Source: DATCJA01 sp050742335
Lineage (GTDB): Bacteria > Acidobacteriota > Vicinamibacteria > Vicinamibacterales > UBA2999
DNA length: 62,480 bases
Reading direction: 5' to 3'
Assembly (NCBI GenBank): GCA_050742335.1
Contig: JBOGIR010000122.1
Span: forward strand, 1-62,480
The notes beneath the pieces were generated by a model. The model was not told the origin of the DNA. It searched no databases and worked only from the letters and a program-made list of their open reading frames with translations. Shown in pieces: positions 50,938 through 59,657 of this stretch (positions within the stretch are counted from its first letter, which is position 1; every line of letters starts with the position of its first letter). A program made the translations under genes and the position numbers.

Positions 50938-52002
50938 TCAGCGAACCTCAGCACGAACGGGCTCCTCACACGGCGTCACTGTTCGCCGTGCGCGCTTCGG
51001 CAGGAGCGCGCAGGCCACGTTCCGGAACGGTACCCAGTAGAGGCCGATGCAGGAGGTGAACTCCTCGTCGTCCCGATCGCTCAGGCCGAACTTCACGTCG
51101 GCATTGGTCGCAGGCATCTCGAAGGTGCCGAACAGCAGATCCCACACTGGAAACATGAACGCGAAGTTCTTGTTGATGTGTGTTGGATGATAGCTGTGAT
51201 GGACCTGGTGATGTGCGGGGCACCCGAACAGGTAGACGAGCGGTCCCGGCCACTTGAGCCAGATGTGAGAGTGTCGCAGGTTGTAGCCCAGGGCGTTGTA
51301 GACGAACACGAATATCCCGACACCCAACACGGTCGGCTCTGTCGGCACGTACCCGAGCAGTGCGGAGACAATCGCCGCCACGACTCCTGTGGATGCGGCA
51401 AGGCCCGCGGCGTACACGATGTTGTCAACGGGGTGCTCACGGTAATTCGTCAGCGGGTGCATCACTCTGGCCGAGTGGTGCACCTTGTGAAACTCCCACA
51501 AGAGCGGAATCCTGTGCTGGCCATAGTGAAGCGCATAGGCCACGAAATCGAGCACGGCAACGGACAGGACGGCGCACCCGAGCTCCACCGGCCAGGCGAA
51601 CGCGGCCGTCGGGTCCGCGCCTGATCGGGACCTCGGCGAGTTGCCGAGAAGATCCGCAGCCGTCTGGAACGTCCAGTCCGACACCATCAGCGCAAAGCTG
51701 CCGTAGAGGAACACTCTGAAGATCTGATGAAGGAAGAAATAGCGGACGTCCAGCCACGCCGAGGGCGTGTGCCAGATGCGGCGCGGGAACAGGAACTCCC
51801 TCAAAGAGATCGACTGGCCGCTTGGGTGCGACCGGCGCCGAGCGAGATACCACCAGATGGCGACCGCCATCACCAGCGATGTTGCCAGGTAGAGGACGAA
51901 GAGCCGTTCGCCCGGATTGATGGGGTAGACCAGCACCTGCAGGAACGTCCTGCCGAGGCCGTCCAACAGACGGTGCAGAGAATCGTAGAGGAGCTCAATC
52001 AT
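50938..52002 (-). CDS. fatty acid hydroxylase / sterol desaturase family membrane protein
   Basis: 354 residues, minus strand. Several TM helices and the three His boxes of the family: 'HYGQH' (~160), 'HKVHHSARVMHP' (~172) and 'HHQVHHSYHPTHIN' (~270), which bind two irons. 'WHTPSAWLDVRYFFLHQIF' and 'FKFGLSDRDDEEF'-like tail are typical. These enzymes hydroxylate or desaturate lipid chains in the inner membrane using O2. Substrate is unknown; hopanoid or fatty acid modification fits. It is convergent with the GT-C gene and divergent from the glycosidase gene. Confidence 0.9.
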   Translation of the reverse strand: MIELLYDSLHRLLDGLGRTFLQVLVYPINPGERLFVLYLATSLVMAVAIWWYLARRRSHPSGQSISLREFLFPRRIWHTPSAWLDVRYFFLHQIFRVFLYGSFALMVSDWTFQTAADLLGNSPRSRSGADPTAAFAWPVELGCAVLSVAVLDFVAYALHYGQHRIPLLWEFHKVHHSARVMHPLTNYREHPVDNIVYAAGLAASTGVVAAIVSALLGYVPTEPTVLGVGIFVFVYNALGYNLRHSHIWLKWPGPLVYLFGCPAHHQVHHSYHPTHINKNFAFMFPVWDLLFGTFEMPATNADVKFGLSDRDDEEFTSCIGLYWVPFRNVACALLPKRARRTVTPCEEPVRAEVR

Positions 52003-52219
52003 TGTTCGCGGCCAGCGCCGGCGTTTCAGGGACCGGCGTACAGCAGCTCATGTGCCATTTCAGTCGCTTGCCCAGGATGAAGGCCTGCGCCCTCAGCTCA
52101 TTGCGCAGGCCCGACTGCTCGATGGTCCACTCCCGCTTCTTTCGAGGGGGAAGTTACGGAGTTGTCATCGCCGGGGCACACGCCTTGCTTCAGGCGGCGC
52201 GGTCGAGAGTGAGGGTGTG
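52003..52219. other. intergenic region, nothing supported
   Basis: No reading frame, repeat family or hairpin is supported here. Upstream extension of the glycosidase frame is not used because its ATG at 52220 has a good ribosome-binding stretch (GAGGG at 52211-52215). Confidence 0.4.
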
Positions 52220-54997
52220 ATGGCCAGAACAAACCGCCGGGCGGATGCCGAGTGCCAGCGACTGACCGAGGCGCGCGACCCGCAGGTGCCCTGGCGGAAG
52301 TGGGGACCCTACCTGAGCGAACGGCAGTGGGGCACCGTGCGGGAGGACTACAGCGATTCGGGCGACGCCTGGAATTACTTCAGTCACGATCAGGCGCGCT
52401 CCAGGGCCTACCGGTGGGGCGAAGACGGCCTGGCGGGCATCTCGGACGACAGGCAGCTGCTCTGCGTGGCGCTTGCGCTGTGGAACGGCCGCGACCCCAT
52501 CGTCAAGGAGCGCCTGTTCGGCGTGACAAACGGCGAGGGGAACCACGGCGAGGACGTGAAGGAGTACTACTTCTATCTCGATTCGACGCCCACCCACTCG
52601 TACATGAAGTATCTCTACAAGTACCCCCAGTCCGCCTACCCGTACGACGACCTCATCAGCATCAACCGAAGCCGGAGCCGGAGCGAGCTGGAGTACGAGC
52701 TCGCCGACACTGGGGTGTTCGATGAAAATCGCTACTTCGACGTACTGGTGGAATACGCGAAGGCGTCGCCGGAAGACATTCTGATCCGAATCACGGTCAC
52801 CAACCGCGGTCCCGAACCTGCCACGCTGCACGTGCTGCCGACGATCTGGTTCCGCAACGTGTGGTCGGATGCGGAGGACCGTCCACGGCCGACGCTGAAG
52901 CAGGTCGACGCCGGGATCCTCGTGGCGTCGCATCCTGATCTTGGAGAGCGATTCTTCTACGCCGACGGCGCCCCCGCGCTGCTCTTCACCGAGAACGACA
53001 CGAACACCGAACGCCTCTTCCACGTCGCCAACCGCATCCCTTACGTCAAGGACGGGATCAACGACTACCTCGTGCACGGCCACCAGCATGCCGTCAATCC
53101 TGGCCAGATTGGGTCGAAGGCGTCAGCCCACTACCTGCTCACGGTCGGAGCTGGAGCGTCACAGGTGCTTCGGCTGCGAATGTCCGACGAGGCTCCGGCA
53201 GTCAACGCGTCAGCGGCCGCGCGCGGTGGCCCCTTTGGCATCGACTTCGATGCCGCCATGAAGGACCGCCAGCGGGAGGCCGACGAGTTCTACGCCACGG
53301 TTATACCGTCGACGCTCGGAGACGACTCTGCCAACGTGATGCGACAGGCGCTGGCCGGCATGCTCTGGTCCAAGCAGTTCTACTACTACGACGTCGACAA
53401 GTGGCTCGTCGAGCGCGGTGCCGATCCGTTCAAGCCCAGCCGTCGCGCGGCTCCCCGCAATGACCACTGGCATCACATGCAGAATGCGGACATTTTCTCG
53501 ATGCCGGACAAATGGGAGTACCCCTGGTACGCGGCGTGGGATCTGGCCTTCCACGTCCTCGCGCTGACGCTGGTCGACGAAGACTTCGGCAAGCAGCAGC
53601 TCGACCTGATCCTCCGGGAGCGCTACCTGCACCCCAGCGGGCAGATTCCCGCCTACGAATGGAACTTCGGCGACGTCAACCCGCCCGTGCACGCCTGGTC
53701 GACGATCTTCACCTACCGGCTCGAAAAAACCCGGCGAGGGCAGGGCGATCTCGACTGGCTCGAACGGTCCTTCCTCAAGCTCCTGCTCAACTTCACCTGG
53801 TGGGTGAACCGGAAGGACCGTACCGGCAACAACGTCTTCGAGGGCGGCTTCCTGGGGTTGGACAACATCGGCGTGTTCGATCGCAGCGCGCCGCTGCCGA
53901 CCGGCGGGTACCTGGAGCAGGCGGACGGCACGGCCTGGATGGCGCTCTTCTGCCAGAACATGCTCGAGATTTGCGCGCAACTGGCGCTCGACAAGCCCGC
54001 GTACGTCGACATGTGCCTCAAGTTCGTCGAGCACTTCCTCTGGATCGCCTCGTCAATGATGCATGCCGGTGGCGATGTCGGCATGTGGGATGAGGAGGAC
54101 GGGTTCTTCTACGATGTGCTCAGGCTGCCGGACGGCCGGGCGGAACGGTTGAAGGTGCGCTCGATGGTCGGACTGCTGCCTCTGTGTGCCGTGACGGTGT
54201 TCGAGCGCGAGCTTTCCGACAAGTATCCCGATCTCGCCCGCCGCTTCCGTGCGTTCATCGAGGCGCGTCCCGAGCTGACGGCCTTTATCCAGGATCCGGG
54301 CAGACGCGGGGAGGGAGACCGGCTGCTCGCGTCGATTCTGAACGAAACCAAGCTGCGCCGCGTGCTGGCCAGGATGCTCGACGAGAACGAATTCCTCAGC
54401 CCTTACGGCATCCGCTCCATGTCACGGTACCACGCCGATCATCCGTACGTGTTCCGTGTCGGAGAGCAGGAGTATCGCGTGTCGTACCTTCCGGCGGAAT
54501 CGGACACCGGCATGTTCGGCGGCAACTCCAACTGGCGCGGGCCGATATGGATGCCCGTCAACGGGCTGATCATCCGGGCCCTGCTCCATTACTACGCGTA
54601 CTACGGCAACAGCTTCACGGTGGAGTGTCCCACCGGCTCCGGGCGTCAGATGACGTTGTACGAAGTCGCCGAAGAGATCGGGCGACGGCTGGCCAGCATC
54701 TTCCTGAAGGACGGCGAGGGGCGGCGACCGGTTCATGGAGGGGCCCGGACGTTTCAGGAGGACCCCCACTGGCGCGACCTCCTGCTGTTCTATGAGTACT
54801 TCCACGGCGACAACGGCGCGGGCATCGGGGCCAGTCACCAGACCGGATGGACGGGCATCATTGCGCGCAGCATGCACCTGTTTGCGACGACGTCGGCCGA
54901 GCAGATGCTCGAGCTGGGCAAGAAGGCGGGCGTGACGGAGATTCGCAAGGCGGCCGCCAAACGACCGCCCAGAGCCGCCGCAGCCGAGCGAAGTTAG
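52220..54997 (+). CDS. GH63-type glycosidase (glucosidase family)
   Basis: 925 residues from ATG 52220. The N-terminus 'KWGPYLSERQWGTVREDYSD', 'NYFSHDQARSRAYRWGEDGL' and 'LLCVALALWNGRDPIVKERL' is the N-terminal beta sandwich of bacterial GH63 glucosidases; 'NADIFSMPDKWEYPWYAAWD' and 'QIPAYEWNFGDVNPPVHAW' mark the (alpha/alpha)6 barrel, with acids in 'NWRGPIWMPVNGLI' and 'GWTGIIARSMHLF' positions. No signal peptide, so it probably acts in the cytoplasm on alpha-glucosides such as glucosylglycerate or oligosaccharides. Exact substrate unknown. Confidence 0.9.
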   Translation: MARTNRRADAECQRLTEARDPQVPWRKWGPYLSERQWGTVREDYSDSGDAWNYFSHDQARSRAYRWGEDGLAGISDDRQLLCVALALWNGRDPIVKERLFGVTNGEGNHGEDVKEYYFYLDSTPTHSYMKYLYKYPQSAYPYDDLISINRSRSRSELEYELADTGVFDENRYFDVLVEYAKASPEDILIRITVTNRGPEPATLHVLPTIWFRNVWSDAEDRPRPTLKQVDAGILVASHPDLGERFFYADGAPALLFTENDTNTERLFHVANRIPYVKDGINDYLVHGHQHAVNPGQIGSKASAHYLLTVGAGASQVLRLRMSDEAPAVNASAAARGGPFGIDFDAAMKDRQREADEFYATVIPSTLGDDSANVMRQALAGMLWSKQFYYYDVDKWLVERGADPFKPSRRAAPRNDHWHHMQNADIFSMPDKWEYPWYAAWDLAFHVLALTLVDEDFGKQQLDLILRERYLHPSGQIPAYEWNFGDVNPPVHAWSTIFTYRLEKTRRGQGDLDWLERSFLKLLLNFTWWVNRKDRTGNNVFEGGFLGLDNIGVFDRSAPLPTGGYLEQADGTAWMALFCQNMLEICAQLALDKPAYVDMCLKFVEHFLWIASSMMHAGGDVGMWDEEDGFFYDVLRLPDGRAERLKVRSMVGLLPLCAVTVFERELSDKYPDLARRFRAFIEARPELTAFIQDPGRRGEGDRLLASILNETKLRRVLARMLDENEFLSPYGIRSMSRYHADHPYVFRVGEQEYRVSYLPAESDTGMFGGNSNWRGPIWMPVNGLIIRALLHYYAYYGNSFTVECPTGSGRQMTLYEVAEEIGRRLASIFLKDGEGRRPVHGGARTFQEDPHWRDLLLFYEYFHGDNGAGIGASHQTGWTGIIARSMHLFATTSAEQMLELGKKAGVTEIRKAAAKRPPRAAAAERS

Positions 54998-55017
54998 AAC
55001 CGTTCTCTCTTCGACGG

Positions 55018-55092
55018 GCCACAGAGTCACAGAGACACGGAGGTCAACAAAAAAAGGATCTCCTTCGTGTCTCCGTGTCTCCGTGGCGCGTG
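55018..55092. repeat. CACAGAG-arm palindrome
   Basis: CCACAGAGTCACAGAGACAC on the left and TCCTTCGTGTCTCCGTGTCT on the right face each other around AAAAAAAGG. It lies between the glycosidase and terB-like genes. Confidence 0.8.
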
Positions 55093-55124
55093 GAAGTGAA
55101 CTCGCCACGTGGGACAATCCTGGC

Positions 55125-55643
55125 ATGCCGTTGAAGTCGATTCGCGCCTGGCTGGGTGTTGACACGTCCGGCACGCACGAGTTTGCGCCGCTCCGCGAGA
55201 CGCTCGAGGCGCTCGATCATCTCGAGCCCGACCGGGCGCGGTATCTCGCGGCGTTTGCGTACATTCTCGGGCGCGTGGCGCATGCCGATCAGCACGTGTC
55301 GACGGACGAAACGCGCGCCATGGAAGCGCTCGTGCGGGAACACGGGCAGCTGTCGCAGGACCAGGCGATGGTCGTCGTGCAGCTGGCGAAGGCCAGCAAC
55401 CTGCTGTTCGGCGGCACGGCGAACTTTCTCGTCGCGCGGGAGTTCTCGACGCTGGCGACCTACGAGCAGAAACTGGCGCTGATGCGGTGCCTGTTCGCGG
55501 TGTCGGCAACCGATCAGGCGATCTCGACGGCCGAAGAAGGCGAGATCCACCGCATCGCGAAAGAGCTTCGCATCGACCATCCGGATCTGGTCGCCCTGCG
55601 CGTCGCGCACCAGCGGCACCTCCCGGGCCTGTCGCGCGGCTGA
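55125..55643 (+). CDS. TerB-like tellurite-resistance/stress protein
   Basis: 172 residues from ATG 55125. Helical protein with 'RYLAAFAYILGRVAHADQHV', 'SQDQAMVVVQLAKASNLLF', 'EQKLALMRCLFAVSATDQAI' and 'STAEEGEIHRIAKELRIDHP': the acid D-x-x-x-x-x-x-E pairs (ADQHVSTDE and STAEEGE) are the TerB metal-binding hallmark, repeated twice. TerB/DjlA-like proteins bind metal ions and act in stress responses. It is soluble and cytoplasmic; the role here is unknown. Confidence 0.85.
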   Translation: MPLKSIRAWLGVDTSGTHEFAPLRETLEALDHLEPDRARYLAAFAYILGRVAHADQHVSTDETRAMEALVREHGQLSQDQAMVVVQLAKASNLLFGGTANFLVAREFSTLATYEQKLALMRCLFAVSATDQAISTAEEGEIHRIAKELRIDHPDLVALRVAHQRHLPGLSRG

Positions 55644-55677
55644 CGCGAGACCCTAGACAGTTCGTGGCGATAGTCGC

Positions 55678-55708
55678 GGCCGGGCCACAGAGGCACAGAG
55701 AAAACATC
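55678..55708. repeat. half copy of the CACAGAG palindrome
   Basis: GCCGGGCCACAGAGGCACAG followed by AGAAAACATC matches one arm and the centre-proximal bases of the CACAGAG family, with no opposite arm. Confidence 0.6.
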
Positions 55709-55726
55709 GACGGGTAGGCGATCGCT

Positions 55727-56101
55727 TTACGCAGGTTTGCCCGCGACGGTCACGATGCGCCAACACGCAACGCATCGAAACGGGGCGAATGCCCTACCAG
55801 GCTTGACGGCCCGGTCGGCGCTGACGACGTTCAAGTGATGACAATGAGGGCAGCGCACCGCAGACGACGTGTCGGCCGCTGCTGCTTTCATCATCTTGCC
55901 CCCTGGTTTGGGCAAGGCGATGAACGCACCTGAGGCACTCCGACGGAGGAAACCTTCCTCGACCAGCGCCTCCAGCGCCGCCAGACACTTCGTTTCATCG
56001 GCGTGCCACAGACGGCATGCCTGCGCGAAGGTGACCTTGAGGCCTGGAAGCTCGCCGAACTCAGCACGGATGCGATCGGTCAGCCTGTCGAGAGAGGGCA
56101 T
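55727..56101 (-). CDS. zinc-ribbon protein with winged-helix N-terminus
   Basis: 124 residues from ATG 56101, preferred because AGGAGG-like CTGGAGGTTGCACC precedes it; a longer in-frame ATG at 56176 adds a stretch with no signal character. The N-terminal ~60 residues ('CRLWHADETKCLAALEALVE', 'EGFLRRSASGAFIALP') look like a small winged helix; the C-terminus has 'RCPHCHHLNVV' and 'FRCVACWRIVTV', a four-Cys zinc ribbon. Probably a cytoplasmic regulator. It is divergent from the cupin gene 135 bases away. Confidence 0.7.
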   Translation of the reverse strand: MPSLDRLTDRIRAEFGELPGLKVTFAQACRLWHADETKCLAALEALVEEGFLRRSASGAFIALPKPGGKMMKAAAADTSSAVRCPHCHHLNVVSADRAVKPGRAFAPFRCVACWRIVTVAGKPA

Positions 56102-56236
56102 GGTGCAACCTCCAGCTGCTGACAGCGCGACTGGGAAGGAAGCGCATCTTACAGTATTCTTCCTGACGAAATCCACCAGGATTCACGCTGATCCACATGT
56201 GACATTGGACTCCTCGCGAACGAAACGGAGGTCGCG

Positions 56237-56713
56237 ATGACATCGATCACGAAACTACTCGCCGGGGCCGTCCTCGTTGTCTTGTTCGTCCTCGCGTGGG
56301 GCGCGCAGACCGACCGGGATGTGGTCGGCGCCCAGACACGCAAGCCAATCATGGTGACGCGGATTTACACAGGCACCGATGGCCAGAGTCATGCGGAAGA
56401 GGTCGAGCTGAACATCACGAACGGCAACGCGTCCGACATGATCAAAGCCACCGGCGTGCAGTTTCGCCGGACGCCGCCCGGGACGTTCAGCGATTGGCAC
56501 GTCGGTCCCCGGCGCCAGTTCGTCATTACGCTCAGTGGCCGGGGAGAGATTGAAGTAGCGGGAGGCAGGAAAATTACCCTCGAATCCGGCCGCATCGAGC
56601 TGATCGAAGACACGACCGGCAAAGGTCACACGACGAGGGCGGTGGGCAGCGAGGATCGGATATCGATCGCCATCCCGATCGCAGATCAGACGCTTGGCGC
56701 GCCCCTTCGGTGA
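56237..56713 (+). CDS. secreted cupin-domain protein
   Basis: 158 residues; signal MTSITKLLAGAVLVVLFVLA then 'WGAQ'. A single cupin with 'GTFSDWHVGPRRQFVITLSG' (His and acid of motif 1) and 'GRGEIEVAGGRKITLESGRI' (motif 2) shapes a small beta barrel that usually binds a transition metal. Whether it is an enzyme or a binding protein cannot be decided. Its start lies 135 bases from the divergent zinc-ribbon gene. Confidence 0.85.
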   Translation: MTSITKLLAGAVLVVLFVLAWGAQTDRDVVGAQTRKPIMVTRIYTGTDGQSHAEEVELNITNGNASDMIKATGVQFRRTPPGTFSDWHVGPRRQFVITLSGRGEIEVAGGRKITLESGRIELIEDTTGKGHTTRAVGSEDRISIAIPIADQTLGAPLR

Positions 56714-56737
56714 GCGAATTTACTGGATCCTGCCGCT

Positions 56738-56832
56738 TAGTCTTTAGTCTCTAGTCTCTGGTCTTTGGTGGTGCTCCGTCAGGTTCAAACCAAAGACCAA
56801 AGACGAAAGACCAAAGACCAAAGACGAACGAG
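56738..56832. repeat. AAAGACC-arm palindrome
   Basis: TCTTTAGTCTCTAGTCTCTG on the left and AAAGACCAAAGACGAAAGAC on the right, 7-base units around TGGTGCTCCGTCAGG. The same unit as at 30056-30124. Confidence 0.85.
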
Positions 56833-56846
56833 GCCGCGAAGCCCTT

Positions 56847-57545
56847 TCAGCGCAGGAACCGGATCCGAAGCAGGACCGCATTCCACGGCACGCGCGCCAT
56901 GTCGCGCGCTGTAGAGCCGTGACGGCGCACAGAAAGGCGGCCCAGGCGACCAATCCGTTCCAACAACGGATCCGGACGAGCCTGGGGGACACCTGCCTTC
57001 TGCCAGCGTCTCCAGCTTCGATCGACCACCCATCGTGTGCCGAAGCTGCACCCAAGCCACGCCGTGGCGATCGAGTAATACCCAAGCGCGGCAAGAGCCA
57101 CGCTCGCCCAGACGCTGGCCTGAAGCAGCGACGCCGCTGCGCCAGACAAGACCAGCACGATACCGGCATCGAAGGTCGCCGCCAGCAGCCGATTGCCTGC
57201 CCTGGCGCGCCGGTCCGCCCGATCGTCGCCGAGCGTCATGGCGAGGGCGGGCCGCTCGCTCTCGTCGCCATCGATGACTGGATCGGCGACTGGAGCGTTC
57301 CCTTCCGGAAACAGGCGGAGAAACTCCGACACAGTCGCATCGACGGGTAGGTCTACTGCCCTCAGGTAGTCACGAAGGTAGGAGCGACGGAACAGCCCAG
57401 TCGGCCAACGCGACAGGTCGTTGCGTTCGAGGTCCTTCAAGAACGCCGCTCTGATCTTCGTCGACGCGGCGATCTGTTCGAGCGACACACCTTTCTTCTC
57501 TCGCGCCGCCTTCAGGCGGTTGCAGAAGTTCGCTCGACCTTCCAT
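56847..57545 (-). CDS. RodZ-type HTH plus RDD-like membrane protein
   Basis: 232 residues from ATG 57545 (GTG 57551 also in frame). The N-terminal HTH is RodZ-like ('LKAAREKKGVSLEQIAASTK', 'GLFRRSYLRDYLRAVDL'), then a linker, then two TM stretches ('GIVLVLSGAAASLLQASVWA', 'LAALGYYSIATAWLGCSFGT') and a basic 'TRWVVDRSWRRWQKAGVP' typical of RDD membrane proteins. RodZ-like proteins link cell shape to the membrane; RDD proteins may transport. The combination is a known two-part layout and its role here is unknown. Confidence 0.8.
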   Translation of the reverse strand: MEGRANFCNRLKAAREKKGVSLEQIAASTKIRAAFLKDLERNDLSRWPTGLFRRSYLRDYLRAVDLPVDATVSEFLRLFPEGNAPVADPVIDGDESERPALAMTLGDDRADRRARAGNRLLAATFDAGIVLVLSGAAASLLQASVWASVALAALGYYSIATAWLGCSFGTRWVVDRSWRRWQKAGVPQARPDPLLERIGRLGRLSVRRHGSTARDMARVPWNAVLLRIRFLR

Positions 57546-57571
57546 GGTCACCGATCCATCCTAACGGTCCG

Positions 57572-57690
57572 TGGCACAAGTCCCGGCCGGGCCACAGAGG
57601 CACAGAGGCACAGAGAAACATCTAAAGAAAAACTCTGTGTCTGTGTCTCTCCGTGGCGCTTTGCTGACTTTCACTACAGCCTACTTGCCC
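57572..57690. repeat. CACAGAG-arm palindrome, inverted copy of the 12875 element
   Basis: GGCACAAGTCCCGGCCGGGC then CACAGAGGCACAGAGGCACA on the left; TCTGTGTCTGTGTCTCTCCG, GGCGCTTTGCTGACTTTCAC and TACAGCCTAC on the right. The flanks are the reverse complement of those at 12875-13004, so this is the same element inserted in the other orientation. Confidence 0.85.
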
Positions 57691-58107
57691 CGGGTACTTG
57701 ACGTTCGCCGACGGATGGGCGCACGACCGGCTGCCAGGCCAGGTCGCGCGCCGGTTGAGGCTACGGCTCACTGTCGCGGGATGTTGCGGCTCCAGCAAGA
57801 ATCGGGCTGTTTCAGGTATGCCCATTGGCCGCGCAGATCATGCCGACAAGGAACGCGTGATGAAGATTTTTCTACGAGTTCGTCGGCAACTGCTACACAG
57901 CTCGCAGACACCTTCACCAGAGACCAGAGACCAGAACCGGTTTCATGACCATGTTGGCCGACTTCGCCACGTCGCTCCGCAAACCGGGAACTGACGCTGC
58001 AGAGCACGGTTTGCTTCGGACGTGGCGCAAGTCGGCTTCCGCACCGGGTTATGAAACCGGCTCTAGAGGACCAAGGCCCAGAGCCTGATGAACTCACAAT
58101 CGCCCTC
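57691..58107. other. intergenic region with a long imperfect hairpin
   Basis: No coding frame is supported. Bases 57933-58064 form a long imperfect inverted repeat: AGAACCGGTTTCAT faces ATGAAACCGGCTCT (one mismatch) and GCCGACTTCGCCACGTCGCT faces ACGTGGCGCAAGTCGGC inside it, ~130 bases in all. A GACCAGAGACCAGAGACC array lies just to the left. It may be a MITE-like element or a structured RNA. Confidence 0.55.
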
Positions 58108-58136
58108 TTGACACCGTCGTGACTGCCCGCAATACT
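58108..58136 (+). promoter_or_regulatory. promoter of the DUF6152-TLVV pair
   Basis: TTGACA (58108-58113) and AATACT (58131-58136) with a 17-base spacer form a good sigma-70-type promoter. It covers the upstream GTG at 58119, which supports using ATG 58161 as the start of the DUF6152 gene. Confidence 0.65.
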
Positions 58137-58160
58137 CCGCCACGACGTGAGGGCTGGGGC

Positions 58161-58571
58161 ATGATGGTGCGACGGGGAGGGCGTGTGGGACGACCCGCAG
58201 GCATGGGCACGGGCCAAGGCTGGCTGCTGGTGGCACTCTTATTCACCGTTGTCGTTGCGCCGGCCGCGGCGCATCATTCACACTCCATGTTCGACACCAG
58301 CCGGGAAGTACCGATCACGGGGACGGTGACGGACTATTCCTACAGGAATCCGCACGTGTTCCTCTACCTCGACGTCAAAGGCGAGGACGGTCAGGTCGCG
58401 TCGTGGGCCGTCGAGATGTCGAACATTACGAACATGCAGCGGCGCGGCATCCATCGCTCGACGTTCAAGGCGGGCGACATCGTGATGGTGAGGGTCAACC
58501 CGCTGAAGGACGGGCGGCCCGGCGGGAACTACACCTCGGTGACGGCGGCCGACGGCAAGACCTACGAGTGA
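58161..58571 (+). CDS. DUF6152 family protein
   Basis: 136 residues from ATG 58161 (ATG 58164 next), downstream of a consensus-like promoter. Signal 'MGTGQGWLLVALLFTVVVA' and the mature protein should begin 'HHSHSMFDTSREVPITG', then 'DYSYRNPHVFLYLDVKGEDG', 'NMQRRGIHRSTFKAGD'. Like the copy at 30148 it presents His-His at the mature N-terminus and a conserved N-P-H, with an extra His (HHSH) here. It ends 9 bases before the next TLVV gene, an arrangement matching the other locus. Confidence 0.85.
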   Translation: MMVRRGGRVGRPAGMGTGQGWLLVALLFTVVVAPAAAHHSHSMFDTSREVPITGTVTDYSYRNPHVFLYLDVKGEDGQVASWAVEMSNITNMQRRGIHRSTFKAGDIVMVRVNPLKDGRPGGNYTSVTAADGKTYE

Positions 58572-58580
58572 GCTGATGCC

Positions 58581-59657
58581 ATGAAGAAACGCCGGACCAG
58601 GCGTGCGGCCGTCGCGGCTCTTGCCTGGAGCCTGTTGCTCGCGACAGCGGCTGCCGCGCAGACAACATTGTTCACAACACAGGATTATCGGCAGGACCAG
58701 GCGCGTTGGACTGACCCCGCGTACTACCTCTACAACACGGCTCGCCAGCTCACCGACATGCAGGTCGACAACCGGTTCGGCCAGAAGGGATCCGGCGCCG
58801 AAAAATACGACATCAGGACACCCTATCCGTTCCGGACCTCGAGGGAGCATTACCAGGCCTGGCGCGAGAAGGCCGAGGGCGGGACGAAGCACACAGCGGC
58901 GACGCTGCCGAACTGGGATGGCGTCTGGACCGGAGGTGGGGCCACCTGGCTCGACAGCGACGACATTCAGGCCAGCACGGTGGCGGCGGCGTTGACGCCC
59001 CAGTACCGCGAGTACTACGTGCAGCAGGCCAAAGCCGAAGCTGAGGGGCGCCATTGGTGGGCCGCCGCGTTCTGCCTGCCCGACGGCTTCATTCGCGGTC
59101 TCTGGCGCACGCCCCAGCAGATGGTCATCCGTCCGAATGAGATCGTGATGCTGACCGACACGCTGGTCTCGACCCAGGTTCGCTGGGTCTACACGGATGC
59201 CCGAGGGCACCGGCCCGAGGACCAGCAGTTTCCCCAGTGGCTCGGCGAGTCGATCGGCTTCTGGGACGGCGCGGCGCTCGTCATCCACACCAATCAGATC
59301 AGACAGTGGAATGCCACCCATTCATTGTTCGAGTGGAGCGATCAGCTGACGGCGGTCGAGCGCTACGAACGCGTCGGGAACGAGATCGTGGGCGAGGTCA
59401 CACTGTACGACCCGGTGGCGTTCCTCCATCCGCTGCACGCCCGCTTCCGGTTCAGGCGGGACGATAAGACCGATCGCATGGTCTACAGTACGTGCACGGA
59501 CACGAACGGACCGTCCAGCAACATCTACGCGCGGCCGAACGGGATCGTCGACGAGCGCGTGCCGGGCGACGCCGGCTATTGGGACCCGAACGACCCGCGG
59601 CCGTGGGCGAAGCACTACGCGATTGGGGAACGATCCCCGAGCCGCACCGGCAGATGA
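58581..59657 (+). CDS. secreted TLVV-family protein (divergent)
   Basis: 358 residues; signal (hydrophobic ~8-26). Family order with changes: 'TLPNWDGVWTGGGATWLD', Cys in 'AAFCLPDGFIRGLWRTPQQM', 'IVMLTDTLVSTQVRWVYTDA', 'WLGESIGFWDGAALVIHTN' (the G-x-W-x-G-x-x-L-V core), 'LFEWSDQLTAVERYERVG', 'VTLYDPVAFLHPLHARFRF', Cys in 'VYSTCTDTNGP'. It is the most diverged of the set and is directly linked to the DUF6152 gene. The stop abuts a ~170 bp repeat that recurs after the kinase. Confidence 0.78.
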   Translation: MKKRRTRRAAVAALAWSLLLATAAAAQTTLFTTQDYRQDQARWTDPAYYLYNTARQLTDMQVDNRFGQKGSGAEKYDIRTPYPFRTSREHYQAWREKAEGGTKHTAATLPNWDGVWTGGGATWLDSDDIQASTVAAALTPQYREYYVQQAKAEAEGRHWWAAAFCLPDGFIRGLWRTPQQMVIRPNEIVMLTDTLVSTQVRWVYTDARGHRPEDQQFPQWLGESIGFWDGAALVIHTNQIRQWNATHSLFEWSDQLTAVERYERVGNEIVGEVTLYDPVAFLHPLHARFRFRRDDKTDRMVYSTCTDTNGPSSNIYARPNGIVDERVPGDAGYWDPNDPRPWAKHYAIGERSPSRTGR

